Shown: piece after piece, positions 36,835 through 44,695 of the stretch
Position numbering within the stretch: the stretch's first letter is position 1
Layout: every line of letters begins with the position of its first letter
Assembly (NCBI RefSeq): GCF_015265455.1
Contig: NZ_CP054492.1
Location: forward strand, 744,001 to 808,000
Length of the DNA: 64,000 nt
DNA from: Candidatus Sulfurimonas baltica
GTDB taxonomy: Bacteria; Campylobacterota; Campylobacteria; Campylobacterales; Sulfurimonadaceae
Reading direction: 5' to 3'
The notes under the pieces: model-generated
Database searches by the model: none
Seen by the model: only the letters and a program-made list of their open reading frames with translations
Told to the model about the DNA's origin: nothing
Translations under genes and position numbers: made by a program

Positions 36835-37951
36835 ACAGTACATACTTTTAGCTCTTCTTGCTATTAGTTTAAAAAGTTTACCGGCTTTTGCCGGTAATTT
36901 ACCTCTTTTTAATCCACAAAACTTTACAAATAAAAATTATCAATTTTACTCTAAAGCAGAGCTTTTCGCTGCAAATGACCCTTTTAGCATAAAAGAATTG
37001 TTTAATGATCTTCAAGGAGATTTACATGCTAAATCAGGTGAGAACCTAGCGTTGGCATTTGCTCGTGTAGATATTGGCTTTTCAGATGATACTTGGGGTT
37101 ATTTTGGCTATGCATATAGACAAGAAGTTGCAATTTCTGCATCAGAAGATATGGTGAAACTACTTTACAACGCAAAAAATGATATTGATTTTGAAACAAG
37201 TAAAGTTTACAATTTGAGCATGGAGATAGATGGTTTTGAATCACATGGTTTAGTCGTGGCAAATAGTTTTGAGCTTTATAAAAAAAATGGATGGAAATTT
37301 AGTGCTGGATTTGGCTTGGAATTTCTTTATGCAAGACAGATGCAAGATGGCTATATTTTAGGTGATGCTACGGCAATTTCAGAGTATGATTATGATTTTT
37401 CAGCAAGTTCATATTATAGATACACAGAAAATTATCTATATGACCTTGATGTTGAAAAATCACAAGCGTATGGATATACATCACATATTTCTCTTTTACT
37501 AGAAGATGATACATTTTCATTTTTGCTTTTAGTTAATGATTTATCTGGAAAACTATATTGGGATGATGTGCCATACAGTTATGTGGAGATGTCATCGGAC
37601 AATAAGAGTTACGATGAAAATGGATATGTTACATATAGTCCTACTATATCTGGAATTGAAAGAGCAGAAAATTACACACAAAGTTTAATGCGTAAATGGC
37701 GTTTTGAAGGAGGGGTCTCTTTTGAAAAATCTGCTATTTATATAGGTTCAGAGTACGTGTGTAATACCTATCTGCCATATATAACTTACAAAAAAATATT
37801 TACAGATGCCTTTAAAATGGACTTTAGTTATGAAACAAGGTTTAAAAGTTTTGGAACTAATATAATCTATAAAAATTACACAATTGGCTTGAAGTGTAAT
37901 GACCTATTTGAACCATCTGCAGTTGGTTTGAGTTTAAGCACTTATTTTTAA
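36803..37951 (+). CDS. Outer-membrane protein, hypothetical
   Basis: About 382 residues. The signal peptide is clear (HFHKQYILLALLAISLKSLPAFAG), followed by a protein rich in aromatic and alternating residues (WGYFGYAYRQE, YTSHISLLLEDDTFSFLLLV) and ending in a beta strand with C-terminal Phe (VGLSLSTYF), the signature of outer-membrane barrels. The start is uncertain: ATG at 36803 or 36809, or TTG at 36818, all inside the end of the lipoprotein gene. None has a strong ribosome binding site, which suggests translational coupling. Its signal-peptide codons contain a GC-rich hairpin. Confidence 0.72.
   Translation: MLMVVLNHFHKQYILLALLAISLKSLPAFAGNLPLFNPQNFTNKNYQFYSKAELFAANDPFSIKELFNDLQGDLHAKSGENLALAFARVDIGFSDDTWGYFGYAYRQEVAISASEDMVKLLYNAKNDIDFETSKVYNLSMEIDGFESHGLVVANSFELYKKNGWKFSAGFGLEFLYARQMQDGYILGDATAISEYDYDFSASSYYRYTENYLYDLDVEKSQAYGYTSHISLLLEDDTFSFLLLVNDLSGKLYWDDVPYSYVEMSSDNKSYDENGYVTYSPTISGIERAENYTQSLMRKWRFEGGVSFEKSAIYIGSEYVCNTYLPYITYKKIFTDAFKMDFSYETRFKSFGTNIIYKNYTIGLKCNDLFEPSAVGLSLSTYF
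36878..36897 (+). other. Terminator/attenuator-like hairpin in signal-peptide codons
   Basis: TTACCGGC, loop TTTT, GCCGGTAA is a perfect 8-bp, GC-rich stem followed by TTT, 44 bases after the stop of the large lipoprotein gene. It lies in codons for LPAFAGN of the next gene. It could end part of the lipoprotein transcripts and lower expression of the downstream gene. Confidence 0.55.
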
Positions 37952-38000
37952 CTATTATCACTCAAATAAACCATAAATCAAGCTCATGGTGGCGGAACTA

Positions 38001-38030
38001 TCGTCATTCCAAGCTTGACTTGGAATCTAG
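38001..38030. repeat. Dispersed-type palindromic element between convergent genes
   Basis: TCGTCATTCCAAG, TTGA and CTTGGAATCTAG contain an 8-bp inverted repeat (ATTCCAAG/CTTGGAAT) with a five-base centre. The GTCATTCC...GGAATC(C/T)AG frame is like small palindromic repeats scattered in many proteobacterial genomes. It lies in the 104-base gap between two converging genes and could also work as a terminator for both. Confidence 0.55.
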
Positions 38031-38055
38031 TTTATGAATTAATCAGAGGTCTCAA

Positions 38056-38853
38056 TTAAAACAAAAACTCGATTCCCGCATATAAATTCCAGTTTTTTTG
38101 TTCACTGTCTGGTTCGTAGTAGGTAAAATTTCCAATCTGTACAAAATCTGATTTCTCAAAATTAGCATACTCATACTCAAGTTTTGCGGTAAAACTTATC
38201 TTTTCATACATAGGTATTTTAATCGGAGCAGCAATTTTATAACTATAGACTTTTCCAAGATTAAAGGTCTCGTTTAGGGCATCCATTTTTGCGTCAAATG
38301 CTAATTGCCCGCTCAGCTCTAATCCTACATGTAGGTTATTATATATTTTGGTCTCTACACCAATCGAGACCTGCGCAAATGGATAATAATATGTTTCGAG
38401 TTGAGTAGAAGAGAGTTCTCTCTCCCATACTTTGTAACCAAGACCAAGAGTAAAGTAAAGAGCACTATTGTTATATTGGGATAAACGTTTTATATTTGCT
38501 TGAAATTCATAAAAAGTGTTTAGAGTTGTTGATGTATGAGATCCATAAGGTAGGTCATACTCTAAAAGAGAACCTACATAATCTGTTTCTCCATACTGAG
38601 CACTTCCAAAAAAATTAAGATAGTAAGCAACATCGTAATTCTTTTCACTATAGTCATTAAAAAAATAATCGAAACTTCCATAAACACCATTTATTTCAGA
38701 AATTTTTGAGTTTTCCGTGTCAATGATTATACCTTGTAAGTCACGTTCAGTATAATTATAAGATGTCGTTTTAAGCCCAAGTTCCAGTCTGTTTTCATAT
38801 ATTTCAGCCTGGAGGGTATTCGTTAATAGTGCAAAAATAATAATATTACGCAT
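38056..38853 (-). CDS. Outer-membrane beta-barrel protein, hypothetical
   Basis: 265 residues, signal peptide about 1-16 (ending LQAEIYENR). Alternating aromatic strands follow, for example LELGLKTTSYNY, YDVAYYLNFFGSAQY and LYFTLGLGYKVWE. The C-terminal strand WNLYAGIEFLF ends in Phe, the recognition signal of the outer-membrane insertion machine. No family is recognised. It is transcribed away from the type II secretion operon, so the 100-base gap must hold both promoters. Confidence 0.75.
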   Translation of the reverse strand: MRNIIIFALLTNTLQAEIYENRLELGLKTTSYNYTERDLQGIIIDTENSKISEINGVYGSFDYFFNDYSEKNYDVAYYLNFFGSAQYGETDYVGSLLEYDLPYGSHTSTTLNTFYEFQANIKRLSQYNNSALYFTLGLGYKVWERELSSTQLETYYYPFAQVSIGVETKIYNNLHVGLELSGQLAFDAKMDALNETFNLGKVYSYKIAAPIKIPMYEKISFTAKLEYEYANFEKSDFVQIGNFTYYEPDSEQKNWNLYAGIEFLF

Positions 38854-38918
38854 ATAAATCCTTTAGTAGTGATTATACACATAATTTTTAATGTAATCAA
38901 TTAATTGAAAAATTTCAC

Positions 38919-38924
38919 TATAAT
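38919..38924 (+). promoter_or_regulatory. Candidate promoter (-10) of the type II secretion operon
   Basis: A perfect TATAAT lies in CACTATAATAAG, 29 bases before the gspG ATG, with AAAGG as ribosome binding site between. It is the only good -10 sequence ahead of the twelve-gene gsp run. Confidence 0.55.
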
Positions 38925-38953
38925 AAGAAATTAAAAAAGTTAAAGGTATTGTT

Positions 38954-39385
38954 ATGCAACAAAAAGCAAGAAAAGCATTCTCACTTATAGAATTAATGAT
39001 TGTTATAGTCATTCTAGGGCTTTTAGCCGCAATGGTTATGCCAAGCCTTACGGGTAAAGGAGAAGAGGCTAAAAGAAACTTAGTTTGTGTTCAGATGAAG
39101 AGCATCTATAATGGTGCTTTGGATATGTTTAAAATAAATAACAGTATGTACCCATCCACGGAAGAGGGGCTTAGTGCATTGGTGTCAAACCCAGATGCAG
39201 ATAAGTATGTCAACTATTCACCAAGCGGTTATTTTAAAGATTCGAAAATGCCAAAAGACTCTTGGGGCAGTGAATTTATCTATGTACATGATAACGGAAG
39301 CGTAGAGCTCATCTCTTTGGGTGCGGATAGAAAAGAAGGTGGAAATGATGAGGCAGCTGATATAAAAATGAGTGAGTGTAAATAG
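38954..39385 (+). CDS. gspG: Type II secretion major pseudopilin GspG
   Basis: 143 residues. The prepilin N-terminus is MQQKARKA then FSLIELMIVIVILGLLAAMVMP; the -1 residue at the cleavage site is Ala instead of the usual Gly, while Phe+1 and Glu+5 are kept. The C-terminal part has the GspG signature: PSTEEGLSALV, SWGSEFIYV and SLGADRKEGG (the calcium-site region). It is the first gene of the gsp run and should build the periplasmic pseudopilus that pushes substrates through the secretin. Confidence 0.94.
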   Translation: MQQKARKAFSLIELMIVIVILGLLAAMVMPSLTGKGEEAKRNLVCVQMKSIYNGALDMFKINNSMYPSTEEGLSALVSNPDADKYVNYSPSGYFKDSKMPKDSWGSEFIYVHDNGSVELISLGADRKEGGNDEAADIKMSECK

Positions 39386-39917
39386 CTACTTGAAAAGATC
39401 CGCATTTTCCCTTATGGAACTTATTATAGTTATTGTTATAATGGGAGTAGTTTATACTTTAAGTGTGACAAATTTTCAAAATTTAGGCGGCTCAAATACA
39501 CAAGTGAGCTTAAAAAATTTAAAAGAGTATTTATATAATATTCCACATACTAAAAGTGTTGAGCTTTTGTGTCTTGATAATTGTTTGAGATGTAGTGTTT
39601 TGGTTGATTCTAAGGAGTATATCTCAACAACTCCATTTGACGATATTATAGATGATACCATAAGAGTATATAGATATGATTTTTATACAGGTATACAGGA
39701 GCAGAGCAAAAAAGTATATTTTAACAGTGAAGACGTGCAAGAAGATGTGTGTTTCTCATATAGTGTTGATAAAAGAGGGATAGGTGAGCAAGTGATAGTA
39801 GAATTTAAAGATAAAGTTTATGATTTTTCAACATACTTAAGTTCAACATCTGTTTACGACTCGCTCGAAGAAGTGGTTGAGTTTAAAGATGTTTTAGCTC
39901 AGGAAGTTTTGAGATGA
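39372..39917 (+). CDS. gspH: Minor pseudopilin GspH-like
   Basis: 181 residues with a prepilin N-terminus RSA then FSLMELIIVIVIMGVVY, again with Ala at -1. The rest is a globular minor pseudopilin domain with two Cys close together (LDNCLRCSV) and little recognisable conservation. The GTG at 39372 overlaps gspG by 14 bases. A TTG at 39390 would give a shorter leader (MKRSA) and is equally possible. Assigned to H by order and size. Confidence 0.8.
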   Translation: MSVNSYLKRSAFSLMELIIVIVIMGVVYTLSVTNFQNLGGSNTQVSLKNLKEYLYNIPHTKSVELLCLDNCLRCSVLVDSKEYISTTPFDDIIDDTIRVYRYDFYTGIQEQSKKVYFNSEDVQEDVCFSYSVDKRGIGEQVIVEFKDKVYDFSTYLSSTSVYDSLEEVVEFKDVLAQEVLR

Positions 39918-41128
39918 TTTTTAAATATAAAGGGATAGACTCTTACGGCAAAAAAGTTAATGAAAAAGTAGAAGCTGCATCACTGGAAGAGGCAAAAAGT
40001 AAGTTAAGATCTAAAAGAATTATTTATCATACTATTTTTGAGGATGCTCCAGCTTTTTATGAAAACTTTAACTTCTCACGCAAGTATAAAATCCCCGTAA
40101 AAGAGTTGTCTTCACTATCTCGTGAACTATCCATGTATATTCGCTCAGGAATCAGTATTGTCTCAGCGCTTAAAATAGTACAAACACATTATGAAAACAA
40201 TAATAAAATGAAACTGTTTTTAAGTACGGTTTCAACTCATTTAGATGAGGGAAAAGACTTTTATACAGCATTAGAGTCACAAAATGTTGTAATATTGCCA
40301 GAGTTTTTCAAGCAGTCAATAAAAGTAAGTGAAAATGGTGGGATTCTAGATGAAGTGCTTTTAGAATTGTCACGGTTTTTAAAAGAGCAAGAAACAATAA
40401 AAAAAGAGATAAAAGCTGCTTTTGCTTACCCTTCTTTTATGATTATAATATCGCTGCTTATGATATCTTTTATGTTAGCTTTTGTTGTACCGCAGATAAC
40501 AGGTATATTTGAGAGCATGGATCAAGAACTTCCAAAAGCCACACAAGTTGTTATAGCTATGGGTGATTTTTTTAATGATAATTTTACAACTATTTTAATA
40601 TTAATAGCTGTATTTATATTTATATTTATGTTGCTCATGAACAAGAGTTACGCTTTTGTATATGGCGTTCATAAGCTAATACTTAGGTTGCCACTATTTG
40701 GGGATGTCGCACAAAAAAGTGAATTGGCTAGGTTTTCTTATATTGCTTCACTTTTAGTTCGTTCGGGTGTCCCTTTCGTTCAAACAATTAGCCTTAGTGC
40801 AAATATATTAAACAACCTTGTCCTTAGAGAGCTTTTTGTAACTTCTGCTAAAAAAGTTGTTGAAGGAAAACTACTCTCAAATGCTTTAAACAGTTCAAAC
40901 ATTAAGATAGATTACTCTTTTATACAGTCTATAGCTTTAGGTGAAGAGACATCACAACTTGAAAATGTATTGACAAATGTCTCTGAGCTCTATTTTGAAG
41001 AGAACCGAGATAAGATAAGTATGCTCTTAACACTGCTAGAACCAGCACTTATGTTGTTTGTTGGAGGTAGTATAGGGTTTATTGTTGCGGCAATGTTATT
41101 GCCTATTTTTTCTATGAGCGTTGGTTAG
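39914..41128 (+). CDS. gspF: Type II secretion platform protein GspF
   Basis: 404 residues, inner-membrane platform. The N-terminal segment FKYKGIDSYGKKVNEKVEAASLEEAKSKL is characteristic of GspF. The two repeated cytoplasmic domains are seen as LSMYIRSGISIVSALKIV with FFKQSIKVSENGGILD, and ASLLVRSGVPFVQTIS with FIQSIALGEETSQLEN. Helices lie at about 170-192, 220-242 and 375-400. It is clearly separate from the platform protein at 13036. It overlaps gspH by four bases. Confidence 0.93.
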   Translation: MIFKYKGIDSYGKKVNEKVEAASLEEAKSKLRSKRIIYHTIFEDAPAFYENFNFSRKYKIPVKELSSLSRELSMYIRSGISIVSALKIVQTHYENNNKMKLFLSTVSTHLDEGKDFYTALESQNVVILPEFFKQSIKVSENGGILDEVLLELSRFLKEQETIKKEIKAAFAYPSFMIIISLLMISFMLAFVVPQITGIFESMDQELPKATQVVIAMGDFFNDNFTTILILIAVFIFIFMLLMNKSYAFVYGVHKLILRLPLFGDVAQKSELARFSYIASLLVRSGVPFVQTISLSANILNNLVLRELFVTSAKKVVEGKLLSNALNSSNIKIDYSFIQSIALGEETSQLENVLTNVSELYFEENRDKISMLLTLLEPALMLFVGGSIGFIVAAMLLPIFSMSVG

Positions 41129-41131
41129 TAA

Positions 41132-42049
41132 GTGCGTACATATAGAAAAGCAATAGCACTACTTATAACGTTAATGTTTATAATGGCTATAACTGTAAGT
41201 ATTGGAATTGGACTAAAATATGTTAATGAAGCTTCCAGTGAGGTAAATAGTGAAAATTTTATGCTTCAGACATCAGTGATTATAGACGATGTCTTAACAA
41301 TGCTTAAAAGCTCTAAAGAGTTAGAGTCAATAGCAAGTGAAAAATCACAAGAGGCTCTTTTTACATTTTTGTCACAAAGCAGTTTTATACCATTTGAGAG
41401 TTCAGGTTTAAAGATTACTCTTGAGCTTAGTAGTGCAAGGTCAAGATTTAACCCAAATACACTAACAGATGGTAATAATAATATAGACTCTCAAAAAGTT
41501 AATGCATTGCGAGAATATCTGAATAATAATATGATAAATAATATATATGTAGATATTTTATTAGATGGTATTAGTGGAGTTAAAGAAGATTTTTCATACA
41601 ATACGGAAATTTTTTATGAGAAGCCTTATATTTTTAGAGATTATATAGCCTCAAGTGAACATTTAGATGAAATTAACAGTTTTTATATGCAAACAGCTCA
41701 AGAGAATAGTTTAAAAAATATTAATTTTGACAATCTATTTTATTTTAGCAGTGACAAAAATACAACTATTGATGTGAATTATGCAACAGCTGATGTGTGG
41801 GAGTTGATGCTAGGATGTACAAAAGAGAGAGCTCAAGCAATAGCAGTTAGTGGAGGCTATTGGATTACAATTGATGATATAGGTTTGCAAGATGATGAAA
41901 AGATAATGTTAGGAAACTTTAAAACAAGTTATTATGAGCCACATATAGATGTTAAAGTGGAAATCTTGCAAAATAACAAACGAGCTAACATAAGATTTGA
42001 GTATAATATGACAAATAAAAAAGGGTCTAATTTTAGTTATGATATTTAA
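41132..42049 (+). CDS. gspK: Minor pseudopilin GspK
   Basis: 305 residues, GTG start. The leader is MRTYRKA, then IALLITLMFIMAITVSIGIGL. As in GspK generally, the +1 residue is not Phe and Glu+5 is absent. The large globular domain contains SRFNPNTLTD, and a helix-hairpin-like segment DVNYATADVWELMLGCTKERAQAIA, which is typical of GspK. GspK caps the pseudopilus tip with GspI and GspJ, encoded at the other end of this operon. Confidence 0.88.
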   Translation: MRTYRKAIALLITLMFIMAITVSIGIGLKYVNEASSEVNSENFMLQTSVIIDDVLTMLKSSKELESIASEKSQEALFTFLSQSSFIPFESSGLKITLELSSARSRFNPNTLTDGNNNIDSQKVNALREYLNNNMINNIYVDILLDGISGVKEDFSYNTEIFYEKPYIFRDYIASSEHLDEINSFYMQTAQENSLKNINFDNLFYFSSDKNTTIDVNYATADVWELMLGCTKERAQAIAVSGGYWITIDDIGLQDDEKIMLGNFKTSYYEPHIDVKVEILQNNKRANIRFEYNMTNKKGSNFSYDI

Positions 42050-42968
42050 TAAAAAATATAGAACAATATTTCTAGATTCAAACTCTAATGTGATTAGTAT
42101 TGATGCTAAGGTAAATATAATTTTATCACCATCTCTATACTGGGTAAAAAAAATTACTTTGCCGGTAAAGAGCATTCGAGATGTTAAAAAACTACTCCCA
42201 TCAATTTTTGAAGAGACACTTCCTGACGGTAAATACAGCTATAGTGCTTATAGAAGTTCTAAGGAATCAGAGTTTTTTATTTTTGCTTATGAAGATAAAA
42301 AGATACTTGATGAAATAGCTAAAAAAAATATAGCCATATCTGATGTAGCAAATGTATACTTTGCTCAAAGTGAACTGTTGTCGATAAATGGGGCTGTGAA
42401 AATCAATGAGAGCCAAAGTATTTATATAAAAGATGATATTCTTATTTTAGTGCCATGTTGTTGGGTAGAAGAAAAAGGTGAACTAGATTTAAACTCTGTA
42501 GATTTATCTAAACATAAAGTCGTACTCCAGCAGTTCGGGCACATAGTAGATATTAAAAATTTCTATAATATTGGAGCTGTTTTAGTTGTTTTGATTTTAA
42601 TTGTCTTTAGTGAATTGTTTATAACAGCTCAAAAAGCAGATAATATTTTAGAGTTAAAAGATGAACTCTTCGCTAAAAATGGCCTGCAACCAACAATGCT
42701 TCAAAACAAATCTATGTTGAAAAAATATAATAAAATACACATACAACAGACTAATATTAGAAAATATATCTCTTCTTTTCTGTCTCTGAAACTAAAGCAA
42801 AGTGAACATATAGAACTTATAAGCTTAAGAGAGAAAGTAATGGTTGTTGATTTTAGCGGCACCAACAAGAATGCATTTTCGCATATAACTTCTGCTTTAA
42901 AAGCAAAAAATGTAATGTTTAAATCAACTTATAACAATGGAGTTTTACATTTGGAAATAGCTCTATGA
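42039..42968 (+). CDS. gspL: GspL-like inner-membrane assembly protein
   Basis: 309 residues: a cytoplasmic part of about 175 residues with a weak actin-like pattern (IRDVKKLLPSIFEETLPDGKYSYSAY), one membrane helix about 180-198 (YNIGAVLVVLILIVFSELF), a periplasmic coiled coil and a ferredoxin-like end. This is GspL architecture, the protein that recruits the GspE ATPase to the membrane. It is shorter than the classical 400-residue GspL. It overlaps gspK by 11 bases and gspM by four. Confidence 0.8.
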   Translation: MIFNKKYRTIFLDSNSNVISIDAKVNIILSPSLYWVKKITLPVKSIRDVKKLLPSIFEETLPDGKYSYSAYRSSKESEFFIFAYEDKKILDEIAKKNIAISDVANVYFAQSELLSINGAVKINESQSIYIKDDILILVPCCWVEEKGELDLNSVDLSKHKVVLQQFGHIVDIKNFYNIGAVLVVLILIVFSELFITAQKADNILELKDELFAKNGLQPTMLQNKSMLKKYNKIHIQQTNIRKYISSFLSLKLKQSEHIELISLREKVMVVDFSGTNKNAFSHITSALKAKNVMFKSTYNNGVLHLEIAL

Positions 42969-43372
42969 ATCGCATAAACCCAATATATGTTCTAATATTA
43001 CTAGTAATGATTTTAGTTCTTACCACATTTAAACTAAACTCAGGCAAAATAGAGTTAAAAGAGGCTCAGGAGATTTATAAAACAACTGAAAAAATAGCAA
43101 CTGAGCTTGGTGGATTAAAAGAGGTATATGGAGATAAGGCAAAAGTAAAAAAGTCATTAAAATCTATCTTAAAACAACCAGCTTTAAAGTCAGCATCTAT
43201 AAGTGAAAAGTTTAAAGCTTCATCTCTGAGTATTAGTTCAGAAGCTATAGAGATAAACTCTTTAAATTTACTTATGAGTAAACTTTTAAATGGTGCTTAT
43301 GATATTCACTCAATGCAAATAAAAAAATTAAGTGATGATAAAGTAAGCTTTAAAATGGAGATAAGATGGTAA
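42965..43372 (+). CDS. gspM: GspM-like inner-membrane protein
   Basis: 135 residues with an N-terminal membrane helix (about 6-24, IYVLILLVMILVLTTF), a helical linker and a small ferredoxin-like domain (LMSKLLNGAYDIHSMQIKKLSDDKVSFKMEI). This fits GspM, which stabilises GspL. Identification depends on position after gspL and on the fold pattern; sequence conservation in this family is low. Confidence 0.72.
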   Translation: MNRINPIYVLILLVMILVLTTFKLNSGKIELKEAQEIYKTTEKIATELGGLKEVYGDKAKVKKSLKSILKQPALKSASISEKFKASSLSISSEAIEINSLNLLMSKLLNGAYDIHSMQIKKLSDDKVSFKMEIRW

Positions 43373-43896
43373 AAATAGGAAGATTTTTTGCTTACTTTTT
43401 GTTTTTCACTATATCTCTGATGTATTTAACACCAAAGCTTAGTGTTTATTACTTTTTAGAACAAAAACTAAACTCTTACTCTATAGTAATCAGTAAAGAG
43501 GATGTAAAAGATAGTGGTTTAGGTTTAAGTATAAATGAAGCGGTAGTGTCAGTTAAAGGTGTTGATAGTGCTACTATAGCTAGTGTTGATATTAATATAT
43601 TTGCTGCTTATAACACTATAGATTTTAAAGATATTACCCTCTCATCAGTAGCAGCCTCTTTCTTTCCGTTACATGTTGAGAGTGTAAATATTAAATACAC
43701 AATCTTAGACCCTTTAAATATTAAAGCAGTAAGTGCTGGAGAGTTTGGAGAGGCTAGTGCTAATTTTAATATTATTGACAGAGTTTTTCATTTTAGGTTA
43801 AACCCTTCAAAAATAATGTTAAAAGATTATAAGAGCACACTTAAAAATTTGAAAAAATCTGAAGATGGGGAGTATATTTATGAAAAAAATATATAA
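43366..43896 (+). CDS. GspN-like protein of the type II secretion operon
   Basis: 176 residues with an N-terminal membrane helix (about 7-24) and a beta-rich periplasmic part (LGLSINEAVVSVKGVDSATIASVDINIFAAYNTIDFKDITLSSV shows the repeated strand pattern, written here only as a location near residues 50-95). This pattern is like GspN or AsmA-type domains. GspN proteins are usually longer (about 250), so this is a shortened version or a different protein. It overlaps gspM by seven bases and gspC by 17. Confidence 0.65.
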   Translation: MVKIGRFFAYFLFFTISLMYLTPKLSVYYFLEQKLNSYSIVISKEDVKDSGLGLSINEAVVSVKGVDSATIASVDINIFAAYNTIDFKDITLSSVAASFFPLHVESVNIKYTILDPLNIKAVSAGEFGEASANFNIIDRVFHFRLNPSKIMLKDYKSTLKNLKKSEDGEYIYEKNI

Positions 43897-44695
43897 CTCA
43901 ACCATTATTTCAATCTTAACAAAGGTTTTGATTTTACTTGTTGTTGCAAAAGCTTTGTCACTTGTAGTTTTATGGTATCTACCAAGCGAAGGAGTTGAAC
44001 TTAACGTAAAAGAGAATTATCAACCCAAATACCAAAGAGTTGATTTTAAAAATATGATACAACAGGTTAAAAAAGAGATAATAAATAAGCCGGTTAATTC
44101 AGTCGAGTCTGTTGGAACAAATATAACTGATATGATTTTAAGTGGTTTGTATGGAACAAAAAGTAGTGGTTTTATTATTATAGCCTTAAAAGCAAAGCCT
44201 AAAAATACAGAAATAATTGCTGTTGGTGAAAAATATAATGGGTATATTTTAAAATCAATTGCTCCTATGAGTGCAATACTTCAAAAAAATGGCAAAGAGT
44301 ATGTTCTTTATCTTGAAAAACAAGAGAGTAAAACTACTTCACATATTACAAAAGTTCAAACTGATGATGTTTTTGATAGTAAAAGAGAAGTGACTCGCGA
44401 AGATATAGCTACATATGCAAAAAATCCAAAAGAGATGTGGAAAGATATCTCTATTGTGGAAGTTAAAGATGGAAAAAATATAAAAGGCTTTAAAGTTACG
44501 AAGATAAATGAGAAATCTAAGTTTGCCAAACTTGGTTTAAAAGTAAGTGATGTGATAATTAAAGCAAACAATGTAAAATTGAACTCGTATAAAGACGCTT
44601 TGGATATTTATAAAAATATAGATAAGTTAGACACAATACAAATAGTGGTAATAAGAAACAATCAAGAGATGGAGTTGGTATATGAGATTAATTAG
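43880..44695 (+). CDS. gspC: GspC-like protein with C-terminal PDZ-type domain
   Basis: 271 residues. Membrane helix about 12-33, the homology region around residues 90-145 (SGLYGTKSSGFIIIALKAKPKNTEIIAVGEKYNGYILKSI spans it), and a PDZ-like end: KGFKVTKINEKSKFAKLGLKVSDVIIKANN. GspC couples the inner-membrane platform to the secretin GspD, which is encoded next. I start at the ATG at 43880 because GGGGAG lies seven bases upstream. The earlier ATG at 43865 overlaps that signal. Confidence 0.82.
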   Translation: MKKIYNSTIISILTKVLILLVVAKALSLVVLWYLPSEGVELNVKENYQPKYQRVDFKNMIQQVKKEIINKPVNSVESVGTNITDMILSGLYGTKSSGFIIIALKAKPKNTEIIAVGEKYNGYILKSIAPMSAILQKNGKEYVLYLEKQESKTTSHITKVQTDDVFDSKREVTREDIATYAKNPKEMWKDISIVEVKDGKNIKGFKVTKINEKSKFAKLGLKVSDVIIKANNVKLNSYKDALDIYKNIDKLDTIQIVVIRNNQEMELVYEIN

